Source: Artemia franciscana (taxonomy: Eukaryota; Arthropoda; Branchiopoda; Anostraca; Artemiidae). From it: DNA of 64,000 bases. The position numbers were made by a program, and so were the translations under genes. A model generated the notes under the pieces. It was not told where the DNA came from, made no database searches, and saw only the letters and a list, made by a program, of their open reading frames with translations. Shown piece after piece: positions 1-11,569 of this stretch (the first letter of the stretch is position 1; each line of letters begins with the position of its first letter). The stretch lies in NCBI RefSeq assembly GCF_032884065.1, contig NW_027066312.1, forward strand, positions 310,001 through 374,000. Reading direction: 5' to 3'.

Positions 1-1420
1 AATGAAATTCTTAACCAATATTTTCTAGATGGTAATAGTCCAGTGTGTTTTTTTTTTAACGAGCTATTATATCACTTAAACCGAAAAATAAGACCTCAAA
101 AGTTCCCTCTGACTTAAGACCAATATCGAAAACCTCTATTTGCTCTAAAGTTATCCCAAGTTTTATTTACAATTTTCTCTTTGACGATATTCAAGATAAG
201 ATCAACCAAAATTAGTTTGACTATACGCCGAATCATAGCACAACACACTGTTTAATTTATATACTTGACACTGTTTTCAAACATCTTGAGTTAAATAGTT
301 CCTTGAGGCTGTTCTGGCTGATATTAGCAAAGCCTTTGACAGCATGGATTATCAGACAGTTAATGATAATGGAAGAGCTTTGGGTGCCAGAGATTTTGTT
401 TTACATATGGTAGCTAGTTTTTGTCTGGTCGTGAGCAATGTGTAGTCCTTCCTATCAGATATTCATCAGGGTTCACCTCGATTTCCTGTGGAGAACCTCA
501 ATGGACTAAATTAGGTCTTGTCGCATTTTGATCAAGTTTTGACAACGATTTTAAATTTTTGGATGATTTGACATTACTTTACCTTTGTCAATCCCCTAAT
601 ACTTCACACAGTAAACTTGACTGACTCATTAACAACTTAAAGAATGATCTTGACCATGTTAAACTCAACCTAAGCATACCCAAAATCAGTTTAATGCTAT
701 TCTCCTTTAAAAAAATACTCCCTATCAATAACTACCTTTGCATACCAAATTTTAATACGGTTAAATTGCTAGGTGTACAGTTGGATAATGACCTTAAATG
801 GAAGCCCCACACTTCTCACTTATTTAAATCTGGTAATTTTCTCCCTTCTCAAATGGTTCTCCATATCCATATAATCCAGAACCTTAAAATTATTTATTGT
901 ACTTATGCAAGGCCCTGTCTTAAATATTCTTACCCTGTCTGGCACCCTGGGATGACCAAAGGCTACTGTTTTAAAATGGGAAGCATTTAAAAAGGAGCAA
1001 TAAAAATTATACTGGAGACGTCCTATAGTACATACGTTGAAGGTTTGGTTAGACCTGAACTTACTTTATTGGAATCACGACGTCCCATCCTTGCCATGAA
1101 CTTTCGTCACAAGTGCTTTAGTTCTGACTATTATGGACGTCTTCCCCCCCCCTTTCAAATAAAGTCCCTCAATCATTCCTATTAGAAGACTTAATACCTG
1201 TAGAGCTCCAAATACCAAACTTGACTTGTGTCCCCAAATGTTGACCATGAGGTACAAAAACTCTTTTTTCCCTATTTTGTTTCGCATTTTAATAATTGAT
1301 TTAACTTTTTGTTTCAAGTTTATCCCCTAACATCTGTTTTATCATTGTAACTGTTCTGACGTACTTATGCTAGCTTGTATGCTATTTTAGCCAATAAATC
1401 ATATTCTATTCTATGAATGC
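1..1420 (+). pseudogene. Decayed non-LTR retrotransposon (LINE) reverse transcriptase, 3' part
   Basis: Broken coding remnant of a Jockey/CR1-type LINE pol. Near 305-360 the translation reads ADISKAFDSMDY, which is the RT motif A region. Near 550-590 it reads FLDDLTLL, a degenerate form of the catalytic FADD box. The 694-990 frame reads VKLLGVQLDNDLKWKPHTSH followed by ARPCLKYSYPVWHPG, the conserved block after the RT palm in this clade. The frame then shifts near 1000 and continues with ESRRPILAMNFRHKC. Several frameshifts and stops make it non-functional. It ends at 1400-1420 with AATAAATCATATTCTATTCT, resembling the short 3' repeats of CR1-like LINEs. The 5' part lies outside the window or is lost. 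The LINE assignment is firm, the clade less so. Confidence 0.75.
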
Positions 1421-1496
1421 TTTAGAAGGGTATTATAAACCCAGGCAAAACGATTTTTTACTTCTCTGCGATACGATCGTAGAATTTCGGTCGCTC

Positions 1497-1632
1497 CTTC
1501 TTAGAGAATTTTTAGAATTGTTTTCTTAGAGAATTAAGTAAACTTGCTAAGTACATAGGAACATTGTGCTTCTTAGAGAATGTTTAGAGATGTTTTCTTA
1601 GAGAATGATCTAAGTTTGCTCAAAACATAAGA
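1497..1632. repeat. Two-copy tandem duplication of about 66 bp
   Basis: Two diverged units, 1497-1562 and 1569-1632. Each begins CTTCTTAGAGAAT, repeats TTTTCTTAGAGAAT internally, and ends in an A-rich ACATA(A/G)GA tail. No coding potential is seen. Confidence 0.7.
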
Positions 1633-1689
1633 AAATGGGGAGCACGAGACATTTGACTCAATTCTATATTTCGTTCTTTTTTTCTTGGT

Positions 1690-2310
1690 ATTATTTTCTT
1701 TCAGTTCACAGCCTGTGGCACTGAATAGCTAGCATTTGGCACCGTCTTGCAGGCATTATCACACTCATGGCACTTTTTGGGCATTTTCATGCAACAATAT
1801 TCATTTACACCAGAATCGATCGTTTAAACCTTTTTCTCTCAAAATATATCAACTAAACAATAACCATTGTTTTTCTTTGACCAGCGGAAACATGCCATTT
1901 CATTGTTAGATTGTAATATTTCGGGGTGATTCCCACCGTGTGATACTGAATGGCTGACACAAGGCACCCTCAATTAGGTATTATCGCACACATTGCATTT
2001 TTGAATATTTTCCTTAAAAAAATTTATTTTCACTTGAATCTATTGTTTAAACTTAATAAAAAAATCTCCATTAGTGTTTCTTCTGACTACTCATAGCATT
2101 TGAGGCCGGCGTGGTAAAATAAACCATTCCCAAAGACACCATCAGAGGGGCACATTATCGCACCTAAGAGTTTTTCAACCTTTTTCTCTCAAAAATAAAT
2201 TTATAGAATAAAGGACCATCGTTTTTATTTGAACAGCGGAAACCTGCTATTTCATTGTTAGATTACGATGTTTCTTGCCAATTCCCATCCTGTGAAACTC
2301 AAAAGCTGAC
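1690..2310. repeat. Diverged tandem repeat, unit roughly 200-350 bp
   Basis: Recurring blocks are CCTTTTTCTCTCAAAA (near 1828 and 2180), CAGCGGAAAC followed by ATTTCATTGTTAGATT (near 1883 and 2233), and CTGTG(G/A)CACTGAATAGCT-like words (near 1712, 1938 and 2290). Unit boundaries are blurred by divergence. No ORF of note. Confidence 0.6.
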
Positions 2311-2486
2311 TCACCCCTCAAGTAAGCAATTCCAATGGAGATCCTAGCAATCAATTCCAGAAGAGGGAGTTGTTATTAGAGATAAATGTTAACCAAATCA
2401 AGAGTTATTTCTGAGAGGTTTTAATGAAAATGCCAAGTTTCTTTGTGTCATTGCTATGCATATTCACTCCACTCTGACAATATGTG
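2311..2486. repeat. Satellite array, left part (split by a LINE fragment)
   Basis: Contains CAATTCCAATGGAG and GTTATTAGAGATAAATG, then a TTTCTGAGAGGTTTTAATGA block and GCTATGCATATTCA. The same order of words recurs several times at 3214-4000, so this is one array interrupted by the LINE piece at 2487-3213. Confidence 0.6.
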
Positions 2487-2904
2487 CATTAAACTACTTG
2501 GAGTGACAATCACTGCTGACTTGAAGTTGGATGCCCATGTTCAAAATATCCTAAAACAATCTTCCCCTTTGGTCTTAATTTTATAACTTTGTTGAGATTT
2601 ATTTGTCCCCGAAAGAATTATCTCCAATTTTATTGCTCTTTTATTCGGTCTATACTGGAATTTGCACGTCAAGTATGGCATTTCAGCCTTTCTTCAGTGG
2701 ATATTTACAAGATAGAAAATGTCCAAAATTGAGCACTTTGAATTATGAGTGGTAAATTTCTAACTGTTTAACTAAGTTTTGACTCTTCATATTTTTCTTG
2801 TATTTTTATTGGTTTTATTGTTGTCTGTTTATTTTTTATTTTTGACTTTTTAACTAAGTATTAACTGTTTTATCTGTTTTGTCGTGAACATCAAGCTCTT
2901 TAGA

Positions 2905-2996
<92 letters not shown>

Positions 2997-3080
2997 TATA
3001 TATATATATATATATGTCTCTCTTTTTTTTTTCTTTTTTTTTTTGTGTTTGTGCTGTTCCATTGCTGATTTCTCTTTTCA

Positions 3081-3135
<55 letters not shown>

Positions 3136-3213
3136 CTAGTGCTTGTTTGACGTAGTATAATTCAAATTCAGCTACCATGTGGTGATATAAATTTTTAAAA
3201 TTATATTCTATTC
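2487..3213 (+). pseudogene. LINE 3' fragment with AT microsatellites
   Basis: The translation from 2488 reads IKLLGVTITADLKLDAHVQN, the same post-RT block as in the first LINE. After a frameshift it reads RSILEFARQVWHFSLSSVD near 2645-2700 (the LEFA-VWHP-like block of CR1/Jockey elements) and then KIENVQ. Stops and frameshifts kill it. It ends at 3197-3213 with the same ATTCTATTCTAT 3' tail as the element at 1-1420, so the two are probably related insertions. It interrupts a satellite array. No clear target-site duplication was found. Confidence 0.65.
2907..3132. repeat. (AT)n microsatellites
   Basis: Pure alternating AT at 2907-2992, 2997-3015 and 3083-3132, separated by T-rich unique sequence. 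Open frames here translating as poly-Tyr-Ile are artefacts. Confidence 0.97.
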
Positions 3214-4000
3214 TATCTGGCTGACCTTACCCCTAGCGAGCAATTCCAGTGAGTCATCCTAACATCGAATTCCACCGGAGGCCTAGAAAGCAATTCCAAT
3301 GGAACCCTAGAAAGCAATTCCAATGGAACTCCTAACATCCATTTCATCGAGAGCCCCTATCAACCAATTCCAAAAGGGGAGCTTTGTTATTATAGATAAA
3401 TTGAAACCAAATTAAAACTTTTTTCTGAGAGGTTTTAATGGAAATACTACTTTTTTTAGCCATGGGTATGCATATTCATATCACTGCGAATATATGTCGC
3501 TGAACCACCCCCGAGCGAGCAATTCTTGTGAGGCCCCCGAACTTCGAATCCCACAAGAGACCTAGAATTCCAATGGGACCCTTAAAAGCAAATCCAGTGG
3601 GGTCCCTAAAATCAAATTCCACTGGGGGCCCCCTAGCAACATTTTCAAAGGGGGGTTGAGTATTTGTTTCTTAGGGATAAGTTAAAAGGAATTAATTTTT
3701 TTTTCAAAGAGATTTTAATCGAAATATTAGGTTTCTTTGAGCCATGGCTGTGGGGGGTATTGGGGGTATTGTTATTAGACATTAATTGAAACAAAATTAA
3801 GCGTTATTTATGAAAGGTTGTAATGGAAATGCTACGTTTCTTTGACCTGTGGCTATACATATTAATGCCACCTTGGCAATATGTGATTAGCCCGCTCTAG
3901 CGAGTAATTCCAGAGTGGGAGGGTTGTTATTAGAGAAAAATTTTAACCATATTAAGAGTTATTTCTGAGATATCTTAATGAAAATGCCACATTATTTGAT
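3214..4000. repeat. Satellite array, right part, unit about 140-290 bp
   Basis: At least four diverged units. Each has AGCGAGCAATTCC or a variant, short AATTCCAATGG words, GTTATTAGAGATAAATTG, TTTCTGAGAGGTTTTAATGG, and TGGCTATGCATATTCAT. Units start near 3230, 3515, 3755 and 3895. Later units are shortened. Confidence 0.65.
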
Positions 4001-4769
4001 TGGGAAATATATTTTAGCCTCCGCCACCACTAAAAAATTCTTTCCACACCTCCTACCGTAACTTTTAGTTGTAGAACAAGTTAGTCAATCAGTTAATATC
4101 ACCGGGTCACACTATGGATGGCACAATACATCCTCCCCCACCCTTCAAATCGAGGGAATACATTGCGATTCCCGTCACCCTAGCAATATATGCTTACAGC
4201 CCGTTGATTTGTATTTTTTAAAGACACCTCTCAATGTGACGCCCTCCATGGCAATTTATGCAACCGTGCCACACTATTACTGCCCTTTTGGCACCCCATG
4301 TCTCTCTTAAGACATTTTCCAGATATTTTTTTTTAAATATCATGCATTAAGTCTATTGGTTTGTGTGTTTTTGCAAACCAACCCTCCGTGATACACCAGG
4401 TCATTTTAAGCCACCTTGCCACACCATGACTGGCCCTTTGGCATTCCATCATCATTCCTAAGACTTTTTTCAATTGTTTTTTATTAAAGTGAACCAATTA
4501 CGCTTCCCCAACTTCTGATCCCTGGTTACAATAGTTCCAGCTTCGATTCTGCTAGTTACCATCCCGGTTCAACCAATTGCAGTTACCACTTTGCCCGCTC
4601 CGTCCGCAATTCACAATTCAGACTCCGCTAATTCCACTCAAAGCTCCTTAAATTCTAAAATTTCTTATGTAGCTGCATCCGTCGTAATTTATGGCTGGCC
4701 ATTGACAATAGCATGTCTATTATACGTTTTTGATCAGTATAATTTATAAATTAGAAGCATAAACATTCA
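4001..4769. other. Unclassified non-coding stretch
   Basis: No gene recognised. A weak internal duplication is visible: GCCACACTATTACTGCCCTTTTGGCA near 4267 resembles GCCACACCATGACTGGCCCTTT near 4417, about 150 bp apart. Confidence 0.4.
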
Positions 4770-5040
4770 CATTGAACTTGTTGTGTGCATCCTTTTTGTT
4801 TGGGGAACTTGCTGCTTGCTAATTTTTTGTTCGTGAAACTTGCTGCATGTCGATTTTTTTCTTCGTGAAACTTACTCATTGATTTTTTACCTCGTGAGAC
4901 TGTTTTTTGTTCGTTGAACTTTTTGCATTCCGATTTTTGTTCGTAAAAACTTGTAGCATGTTGTTTTTCCTCTTCATGAAACTTGTACATTATTTTTTTG
5001 AATCGCGAAATTGATTTTCTTCACGGAACTTGATGTGCTC
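4770..5040. repeat. Minisatellite, unit about 35-40 bp
   Basis: About seven diverged units of the type GAACTTGCTGCATG followed by T-CGATTTTTT-GTTCGT. The repeated open frame on the - strand (4751-4990) is rich in Lys, Glu and Gln. It is more simply explained by the repeat than by a gene. Confidence 0.7.
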
Positions 5041-6370
5041 CCCTGTAGTCCCCGTGGGAGGGGTTTGCAAGTTACAAACTTTGACCTGTGTTTACATATA
5101 GTAATGGTTACTGGGAAGTGCACGGACTTTTTCAGAGGGATTTTTTTTTGGTTTGGGAGGGACAGTTGAGGTAGGGGGGGGGTACTTTGGGAGGATTTTT
5201 CCATGGAAAAACTTCTCATGGGGAAACAGACTTTCAATGAAGGGGGCGCAGGATTTTTTAGCATTATTTAAAAAAAACAATGAAAAAATAAATATGAAAA
5301 GTTTTTTTCTACTGAAAGTGAAGAGCAGCATTAAAACTTAAAATGAGCAGATATTGTTTCGAACATGAGGGGTTTACCTGCTCGTAATACCTCGCTATTT
5401 ACGCTATAGTATTTTTAGTAATTTCAACTATTAATTCTACGGCCTTTGTGATTCAAGGGTTATTCTTAAGAAATTGGGACAAAATTTAAGCTTTAGTGTA
5501 GAGAGCGAGCTAATGACGAGGGGTGAACTCCCTCGTATACGCAATAAAAACATACGAATATAGAAGTTCGTTGCGTAAGTTAATTCGTAAATTACTTATA
5601 TTTTTTACTAATGAAAAATGTTCGTAAAAAAATTAAAAGTTCTAGTTGCCTTTTTAAGTAATCAAAAAATTGGAGGGCAACTAGGCTTCCTCCTTCTCTC
5701 CTTTTTCTCAAAATCTTCCGATTAAAACTCTGAGAAAGCCATTTAGCCAAAAAAAAATTAATATGCAAATTTCGTTTTAATTATTTATGTGCGGAGAGCC
5801 AAGATCAAAACATGCATTAATTAAAAAACGTCCAGAAATTAAATAAAAAAATAAGTTTTTTTAAATGAAAGTAATGAGCAACATTAAAAATTAAAACGAA
5901 CAGAAATTACTCCGTATATGAAAGGGGCTTTTCCTCCTCAACGCCCCGCTCTTTACGATAAAGTTTTTTACTGTTTTAGGAAGTAGAGTTAAGAGAAAGA
6001 GTTAAATTTTAGCGTAAAGAGCGAGGCGTTGAGGACGAAAAGCCCATTTAATTATACGGAGTAATTTTTGTTCGTTTTGAGTTTTAATGTCGCTCCTTAC
6101 TTTCATTTTAAAAAAAAACTTGTTTTTTTTCTATTTAATTGTATAAAGGAGCTTGAAACTTCAACAGCAGAGTTCTCGGATGTGCTGAATCTGATGATGT
6201 GATTTTCAAAAAAGATTTCTTGAACTTTAGAGGGGTGGGCCCTATTTAAAAATCAGGTAAATTTTCTCCGGCTCGTATTTTTGATGGGTAGCGCTAAACT
6301 TGATTAATCTTAATGACTAATGAGCCGAATCGCTCCTTACTTACAGTTTGTTACCACGTACTGTTTAATA
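5041..6370. repeat. Family P copy (composite, both orientations)
   Basis: Begins with the - orientation of the conserved block containing CCCGTGGGAGGGG and ends at 6344-6363 with a decayed version of the family terminus (CAGTTCGTTACCACGAACTG). It contains two internal hairpin regions. One at 5853-6122 has arms built on CCGCTCTTTACG(C/A)TAAAG and its complement, flanked by GAACAGAAATTACTCCGTAT. The other, weaker one is near 5345-5550. Non-coding throughout. Confidence 0.75.
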
Positions 6371-7276
6371 CATCAACACAAACTGAACGGTTGTTAAAAA
6401 AATAATTTGTATTAATATTAAGGTTCATGAGAGCAACCTTTTTCTTGTTTCAGACAACCCTTAGTATAATAATTTAAATGGACAGAAAAAAATATTTTTC
6501 TAAGTTTGACTTGCTCTAGGGACGCCCACTTTTAAATTTATAGTTTTTTGTTAAAAAAAAAAAAACCTGCCGACTTTCTTTGCTGGTCAGTCGTGCCATT
6601 GAAATGTTATGGTTCTTTCTTCCGGGTTATTATCATACGTGTTGTTAAAAAAAATCCTTTTGTGTTTATTTAATAAGATAAATGGTGCCACCCATTGAAA
6701 AAAGCAAAAAAAAAAGTTGGGCGGACAGCAAGGTATCTTCCCATAATACTATAGTTTGGGAGATAGAAAAACCCAACTATACAACACTACTGACAAAAAT
6801 AAAGGACATCAAAACGTGACCAAAGTTTCACAATTATCTACTTATCACAGGTTTATGGTCATTTTTACTTAATAGCGTAAAATAAGCTTGTAGTGACCAT
6901 GAACCTGAAATGGGTTTTTATACATTGTTTGTAAACTAGTGATTAGACACGATACAATACGACTTTAATTCAAAGTTGCCAAATAGGACACATTTGCAGT
7001 GTTTAAGCACTTTCTTTTTGGGAGTGGGAAGACATGCCTGTGGACTTTATTGAGTTTTACTGAATTTAATTCCGATGTCTTACTAAAAGAATCGTTTCTA
7101 TCATCTCTAAGAGAATCTGGCATGTGAAAAAGTCACGTTTATTCTTTCTGCCTATATTAATGGGATCAGAATAAAACAATTACGCTGAACGACACTAATG
7201 TTTTATAATTATGCAGTGTACTAAAGTGTTCTTTTGCGTGTAGTGTTATTTTTCCTGTCACTCTGTATAGAGGTAT

Positions 7277-7279
<3 letters not shown>
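6371..7279. other. No recognised feature
   Basis: AT-rich sequence. No gene, RNA or repeat recognised by eye apart from short homopolymers. Confidence 0.4.

Positions 7280-7331
<52 letters not shown>
7280..7331. repeat. Poly(A) tract, 52 nt
   Basis: Uninterrupted run of 52 A. It could be the tail of an old retroposed copy or a slippage product. No TSD was recognised. Confidence 0.95.
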
Positions 7332-7333
<2 letters not shown>

Positions 7334-7384
7334 ATTTACACTGTCAATTTTAATATACATATGCTGGCATTTCTCTTTTGAAAT

Positions 7385-8270
7385 GTTAACAATATTTGAT
7401 CTATTAAAGTTATAAAAGGGAAAACAATCTAAATTTGCTTTTTTTAATAAAGTGCAAATTATGTTTTGGCCTTGGGAAGGTATAGGGGGTTTTCAGCCCT
7501 ACTAATGATAATTTCTGCTCGTTTTGAGTTTGCCTTGGTTATTTATTTTAAATTCTATTCGATTTAGGTTTCATTTATTAATCCATGTTGACTTGTGATA
7601 ATTTTACGCTTGGTAGATTATTTGATTTTATTTTTGTTCATTTTTGGTTTCTTGAAGTTCTTTACTTTTCTTTAAAAAACTTATTTTATGGGAAAGTTTT
7701 TTAATTTATTTCAAGTCGTTTTGTATTGACATGGTCTTTTCAAGGAAAAAGAAAAAAATGGTTTAAATCTTTTTGGTTTTTCTTTGAGAATTTATACTTT
7801 GGCCTGCTATTTGTATGCTGGAGAAACATTTTTTACAATTCTTAAAAACATACACCCTTTTAAAAATCTTTACACAAATAGTAGGGTTTAAGTTGGTTTT
7901 TTACCTCCTTTAGTTGACCTGAAATAGGAAACTTGATATCATTCACAACAAATCTATTTATGCTTTTTGACAGCTTGGATACACTTTATCTCTTTTTATT
8001 TAGTTAAATTTTAAAAGCAGAAGTATTAATAGAAATAGTCCCGAAAATCTGAGCATAATACCCTCTGTCGTTCTTGGGCTACTGCTGAGATGCCTTAATG
8101 CAAATTAGCATTAACTCAGTGCCTTTTTATTTAATTCTTAGGTAGTATTTAGTTTTTAAACATATTGAGCAAATTGTATAACTCTCGGGGGTTAACCTAC
8201 GCAATAGCCCAAGAGATACAGTTACAAAATTCTTCAGCTATACTGAACAAAATATGAGTTAAAGAAGGAA
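7385..8270. repeat. Dispersed repeat family B, copy 1
   Basis: Aligns by eye over about 850 bp with 18225-19080. Shared landmarks in order are AATAAAGTGCAAATTATGTT, a TATAGGGG(G)TT-TCAGCCCTAC block, TTTTACGCTTG-TAGATTATTTGA, TATGTCGGAGAAA-like words, CTTTTTGACA-CTTGGATACACTT, and AGCAGAAGTATTAATA. No intact ORF. The family is not named here. Confidence 0.65.
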
Positions 8271-8559
8271 AAATTGTATTGGAAAATTATGAGCTAAGGA
8301 GGAAAACTGATTGCCCTCCAATCACTTTTGACTCTTGAACAGGTTACTAGAACTTTGTATTTCTAGCCAAATTAGCTCCTCTAAAATGTCAATGATATTA
8401 CCTGCTATGATAGAGCAGCGCTCCCTTTGATATTGCTTGTATGACCTTTTAATACTTGCGTGTGTATTGTTTTTTCGTTTAATTGAAACAACCCCTAATC
8501 GTTCCAGTTTAATGCGCTTATATATTCCTTGGAAACTTCACCTTACTACCCTTACCTTG

Positions 8560-9600
8560 TGTATTAGCAATAGTTGTAGTAGCGGTAGCAGCATTAGTAG
8601 CAACATCCCTTTCAACACACGATGAAATTGACAACCTATGCGGGCATAGTGTGTTTCAATTTATTTCAATACCATTACAATTTCGTCAAAAATTTTTGCC
8701 TTTATACCCTTAGGTTTATAGTAGTATTAGTAGCAACAGTAGTTATAGTAGTAGCAGTAGTAGTAGAGTTAACAGCAATAGCCTTAGGCTTAGTGGCAGT
8801 AGTAGTAGTAGCCATAATAATAGCAGTAGTAGTTGTTGTTGTTGTAAGAGCAGTATTATGATGCAAATATTGTCTTTTGATTAGTTAAACAACCCCCACA
8901 ACAAGCGTTGTAAGTTTTAATTTCACACACGAAACGGTACCTAAGATATTGGTAATATGCCTTTTTGACAACCTGTTTACGGATGGAAGGTTGTCATACG
9001 CACAAAATAAGTTTTCAGAAATATTTCTGAAGATTTCACCTTCAAATCCTTAGGCCTAGTTGCATTAGTAGTCACAGCTGTAATATAACTACTACTGCAA
9101 TGATTATCTTAGTCATTGCTATGATAATGTCGATTGGCTCTTTTGGTAACCGGAACTTCATATACTTTTTGAAAATATCTTCTCAATATCCTTAATTTTA
9201 CAAGTAGTTGCGATATAAGTAGTTGTTGGAGCAAAAGTAATTGTAGTAGTAGAACTAGTAAATATCGCAGTAGGGGTAGTATTATTAGTAGTGTGCACAT
9301 ATTGCCTTTTGGTCAATGGATTTTCCCCTTAAGCATTCTCTGAGAGTTCCAACGCACCAATCAATTCTTAAGATACGCCATTTTGACAATCTAAATGCAC
9401 AAGGTCTGTTTTGCTAGTTCGAATTCGCCATCAATATTATCTCAAATTTTACCTTCATAGAATTAGCCTTAATTTACTATTATCACAGTAGTTTTGGTGG
9501 TAGTAAAAGTAATTGCAGTATTAGTGCCACATTAGTAGTAGCAGTAGCAGTAGTAGTAGCAGTGTTAGCAGTATTAGCGGTAGCAGCATATGGTTATTGC
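8560..9600. repeat. Tandem repeat with imperfect (TAG)n blocks
   Basis: Monomers of roughly 350-430 bp, each with a trinucleotide-rich part (TAGTAGTAGCAG-like; blocks near 8566-8602, 8717-8855, 9225-9295 and 9475-9590). These are followed by a linker with GCCTTTTGAT, an AAGATATTGGTAATATGCC-like block and TTTTTGACAACCT, then a TTTCACCTTCA-A-CCTTAGGC block. The linker resembles the repeats at 14560-15380. The hydrophobic open frames here come from translating trinucleotide repeats. Confidence 0.65.
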
Positions 9601-9699
9601 CATATGCTTGTCAGTTGAACATCGCTTTCATGATGCCCCAGAAATTTCACCTTGAGAAGTTAAACCGTTTCAAAATATTTTTGATGTGCACTTCGTACA

Positions 9700-10240
9700 C
9701 CCTTTTGACAGAACATTTTCTACCCCTGGAAAATTAAACCCTTGAAAAATCCTCCCCACAGCAAATTCCCCTCCCCCTGAAAAATATTCCTATATTTCCC
9801 AAGAACATATATTATGAGAAGTAATGGGTAAAATCCATAGCTTACTACCCTTCCACCGCTCTGAGGGAAGAAAATTTTCCCTGGAAAATCCCCAGAAACT
9901 TCCTTCCTTGCGGGAAATTCTTTTAGTGGAAAATTCCACCCTAAGAAAAATCCATTCTTTTTGGTCACTTAAAAAGAGCACTAGAACTTTTAATGTCCGT
10001 CAAATGAACCGGCTTCCAACTTTCTGGTACTGTTGGTTAAATAAGATCACCCTTGGAAAAAAAGAATAAATGAAATATAAAATTAATCGTGCATCCGAAA
10101 TCTTTCTTTTGGCAAAAATACAAAATTCCACATTTATGTAGATAAGACCTTGAAACCTCTACAGCAGGGTTCTCATTTATGCTTAATCTTTTGGAGTATT
10201 TTCATTAAGATCACTTGGCGATTTGGGAGTATTAAATAAA
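9700..10240 (+). repeat. Family P fragment, diverged
   Basis: Contains the family landmarks TTTTTGGTCACTTAAAAAG-GCACTAGAACTTTTAAT, AAGATCACCC-TGG, ACAAAATTCCACATTT and AGGGTTCTC. Several bases differ from the better copies. The part at 9720-9960 includes clustered GGAAAATTCC palindromes. Confidence 0.6.
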
Positions 10241-11084
10241 AAAAACAAGTTTTTTTCAATGAAAGTAAGGAGCAACATTAAAACTTAAAACAAACAGAAA
10301 TTACTCCGTATATGAAAGGGGCTTTTCCTCCTCAACGCCCTGCTCTTTACGCTAAAGTTTGACTCTTTCTCTTAACTCTATTTTTAAAACAGTAAGAAAC
10401 ATTAGCGTAAAGTAACCATTATTATATGTAAACACAGGTCAAAGTTTGTAACTTGCAGCCCCTCCCACGGGGACTGTGGGGGAGTACGTCGTCCCTAAAG
10501 ACATAGTTATTATTTTTTTCGACTATGGTGAATAAAATGGCTGTCTCAGAATTTTAATCCAATGACTTTGGGGAAAAAATGAGCGTGGGAGGGGGCCTAG
10601 GGGCCCTCCAATTTTTTTGGTCACTTAAAAAGGGCACTAGAACTTTTAATTCCTGTTATAATGAGCCATCTTGCAACATTCTAGGACTACTGAGTCGATA
10701 AGATCACCCCTGAGGAAAAAAGAAAAAAAAAATCAAACAGATCCGTGTCTTTTGGCAAAAAATGCGAAATTCCACATTTTTTTAGATAGGAGCTTGAAAC
10801 TTCTATAATAAGGTTCTCTGATACGCTGAATTGGACGATGTGGTTTTCGTTAAGATTGTATGAATTTTAGAGGGTGTTTCCCCCTATTTTCTAAAATGAA
10901 GCAAATTTTCTCAGGCTCGTAACTATTGATGGGTACAACTGATCTTGATGAAACTTATATATTTAAAAACAGCATTAAAATGCAATTCTTTTGCTGTAAC
11001 CATTGGTATCAAAATCCCATTTTCTAGAGTTTTGGTTACTATTGAGCCGGGTCGCTCCTTACTACAGTTCGTTACCACCAACTG
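10241..11084 (+). repeat. Family P copy
   Basis: Starts with one hairpin arm (GAAAGTAAGGAGCAACATTA). It jumps near 10410 to the ACCATTATTATATGTAAACA block and runs through to the terminus at 11065-11084, which matches the consensus hairpin CAGTTCGT-tetranucleotide-ACGAACTG with one mismatch. The arm-to-block jump is an internal deletion relative to 11570-13326. Confidence 0.75.
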
Positions 11085-11089
11085 CTTGA

Positions 11090-11310
11090 TTAAATAAAAA
11101 AATAAAACTAGTTTTTTAACTGAAATTAGGGAGCGACATTAAAACTTAAAACGAACAGAAATTACTCAGTGTATGAAAGGGGCTGTTCCCTTCTCAACGC
11201 CCCGCTCTTTACGCTATCTCTTTCTCTCAATTCTGCTTTATTAAACAGTAAAAAACTTTAGTGTAAAGAGCGGGGCGTTGAACAGGGAACAGCCCCTTTC
11301 ATAAGAAGGG
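11090..11310. repeat. Family P hairpin unit
   Basis: An inverted repeat with arms of roughly 80-90 nt. The left arm has GAACAGAAATTACTCAGTGT and CCCCGCTCTTTACGCTA. The right arm has TAGTGTAAAGAGCGGGGCGT and CAGCCCCTTTCATA. It adjoins the terminus of the preceding copy. Confidence 0.75.
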
Positions 11311-11569
11311 AAGCTTAACTGAAGCTTTTCATATACCCATCTTGTTGTCTTTCTTCATAGTGCCCTTAGCAAGCGGAAAAAACATGGTTTCAAATAAAAC
11401 TACCTAATGAAAAAATTCCCTTAGATTTGACTTTGGAATAGCAACTGTTGTCCATGATTGTCCTAATAGCAAAAGGCAATTACAAAAACATTTTTTCTTC
11501 TTTTACAAAAAAAAATGTTTAAGCTTTGTGCTTGAAACACAAATGTGTCTTGACAACGATTAAATAAAG

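Noticed and set aside
2850-3178. Open frames rich in Ile-Tyr (also 41137-41367)
   Set aside because: Translations of (AT)n microsatellites.
4751-4990. 79-codon repetitive - strand frame (FHEEEKQHATSFYEQK-type)
   Set aside because: Explained by a ~37-bp minisatellite, with no independent evidence of a gene.
8622-9300. Hydrophobic open frames resembling membrane proteins
   Set aside because: Produced by imperfect TAG/TAC trinucleotide repeats. Composition follows the repeat and no start context or conservation is visible.
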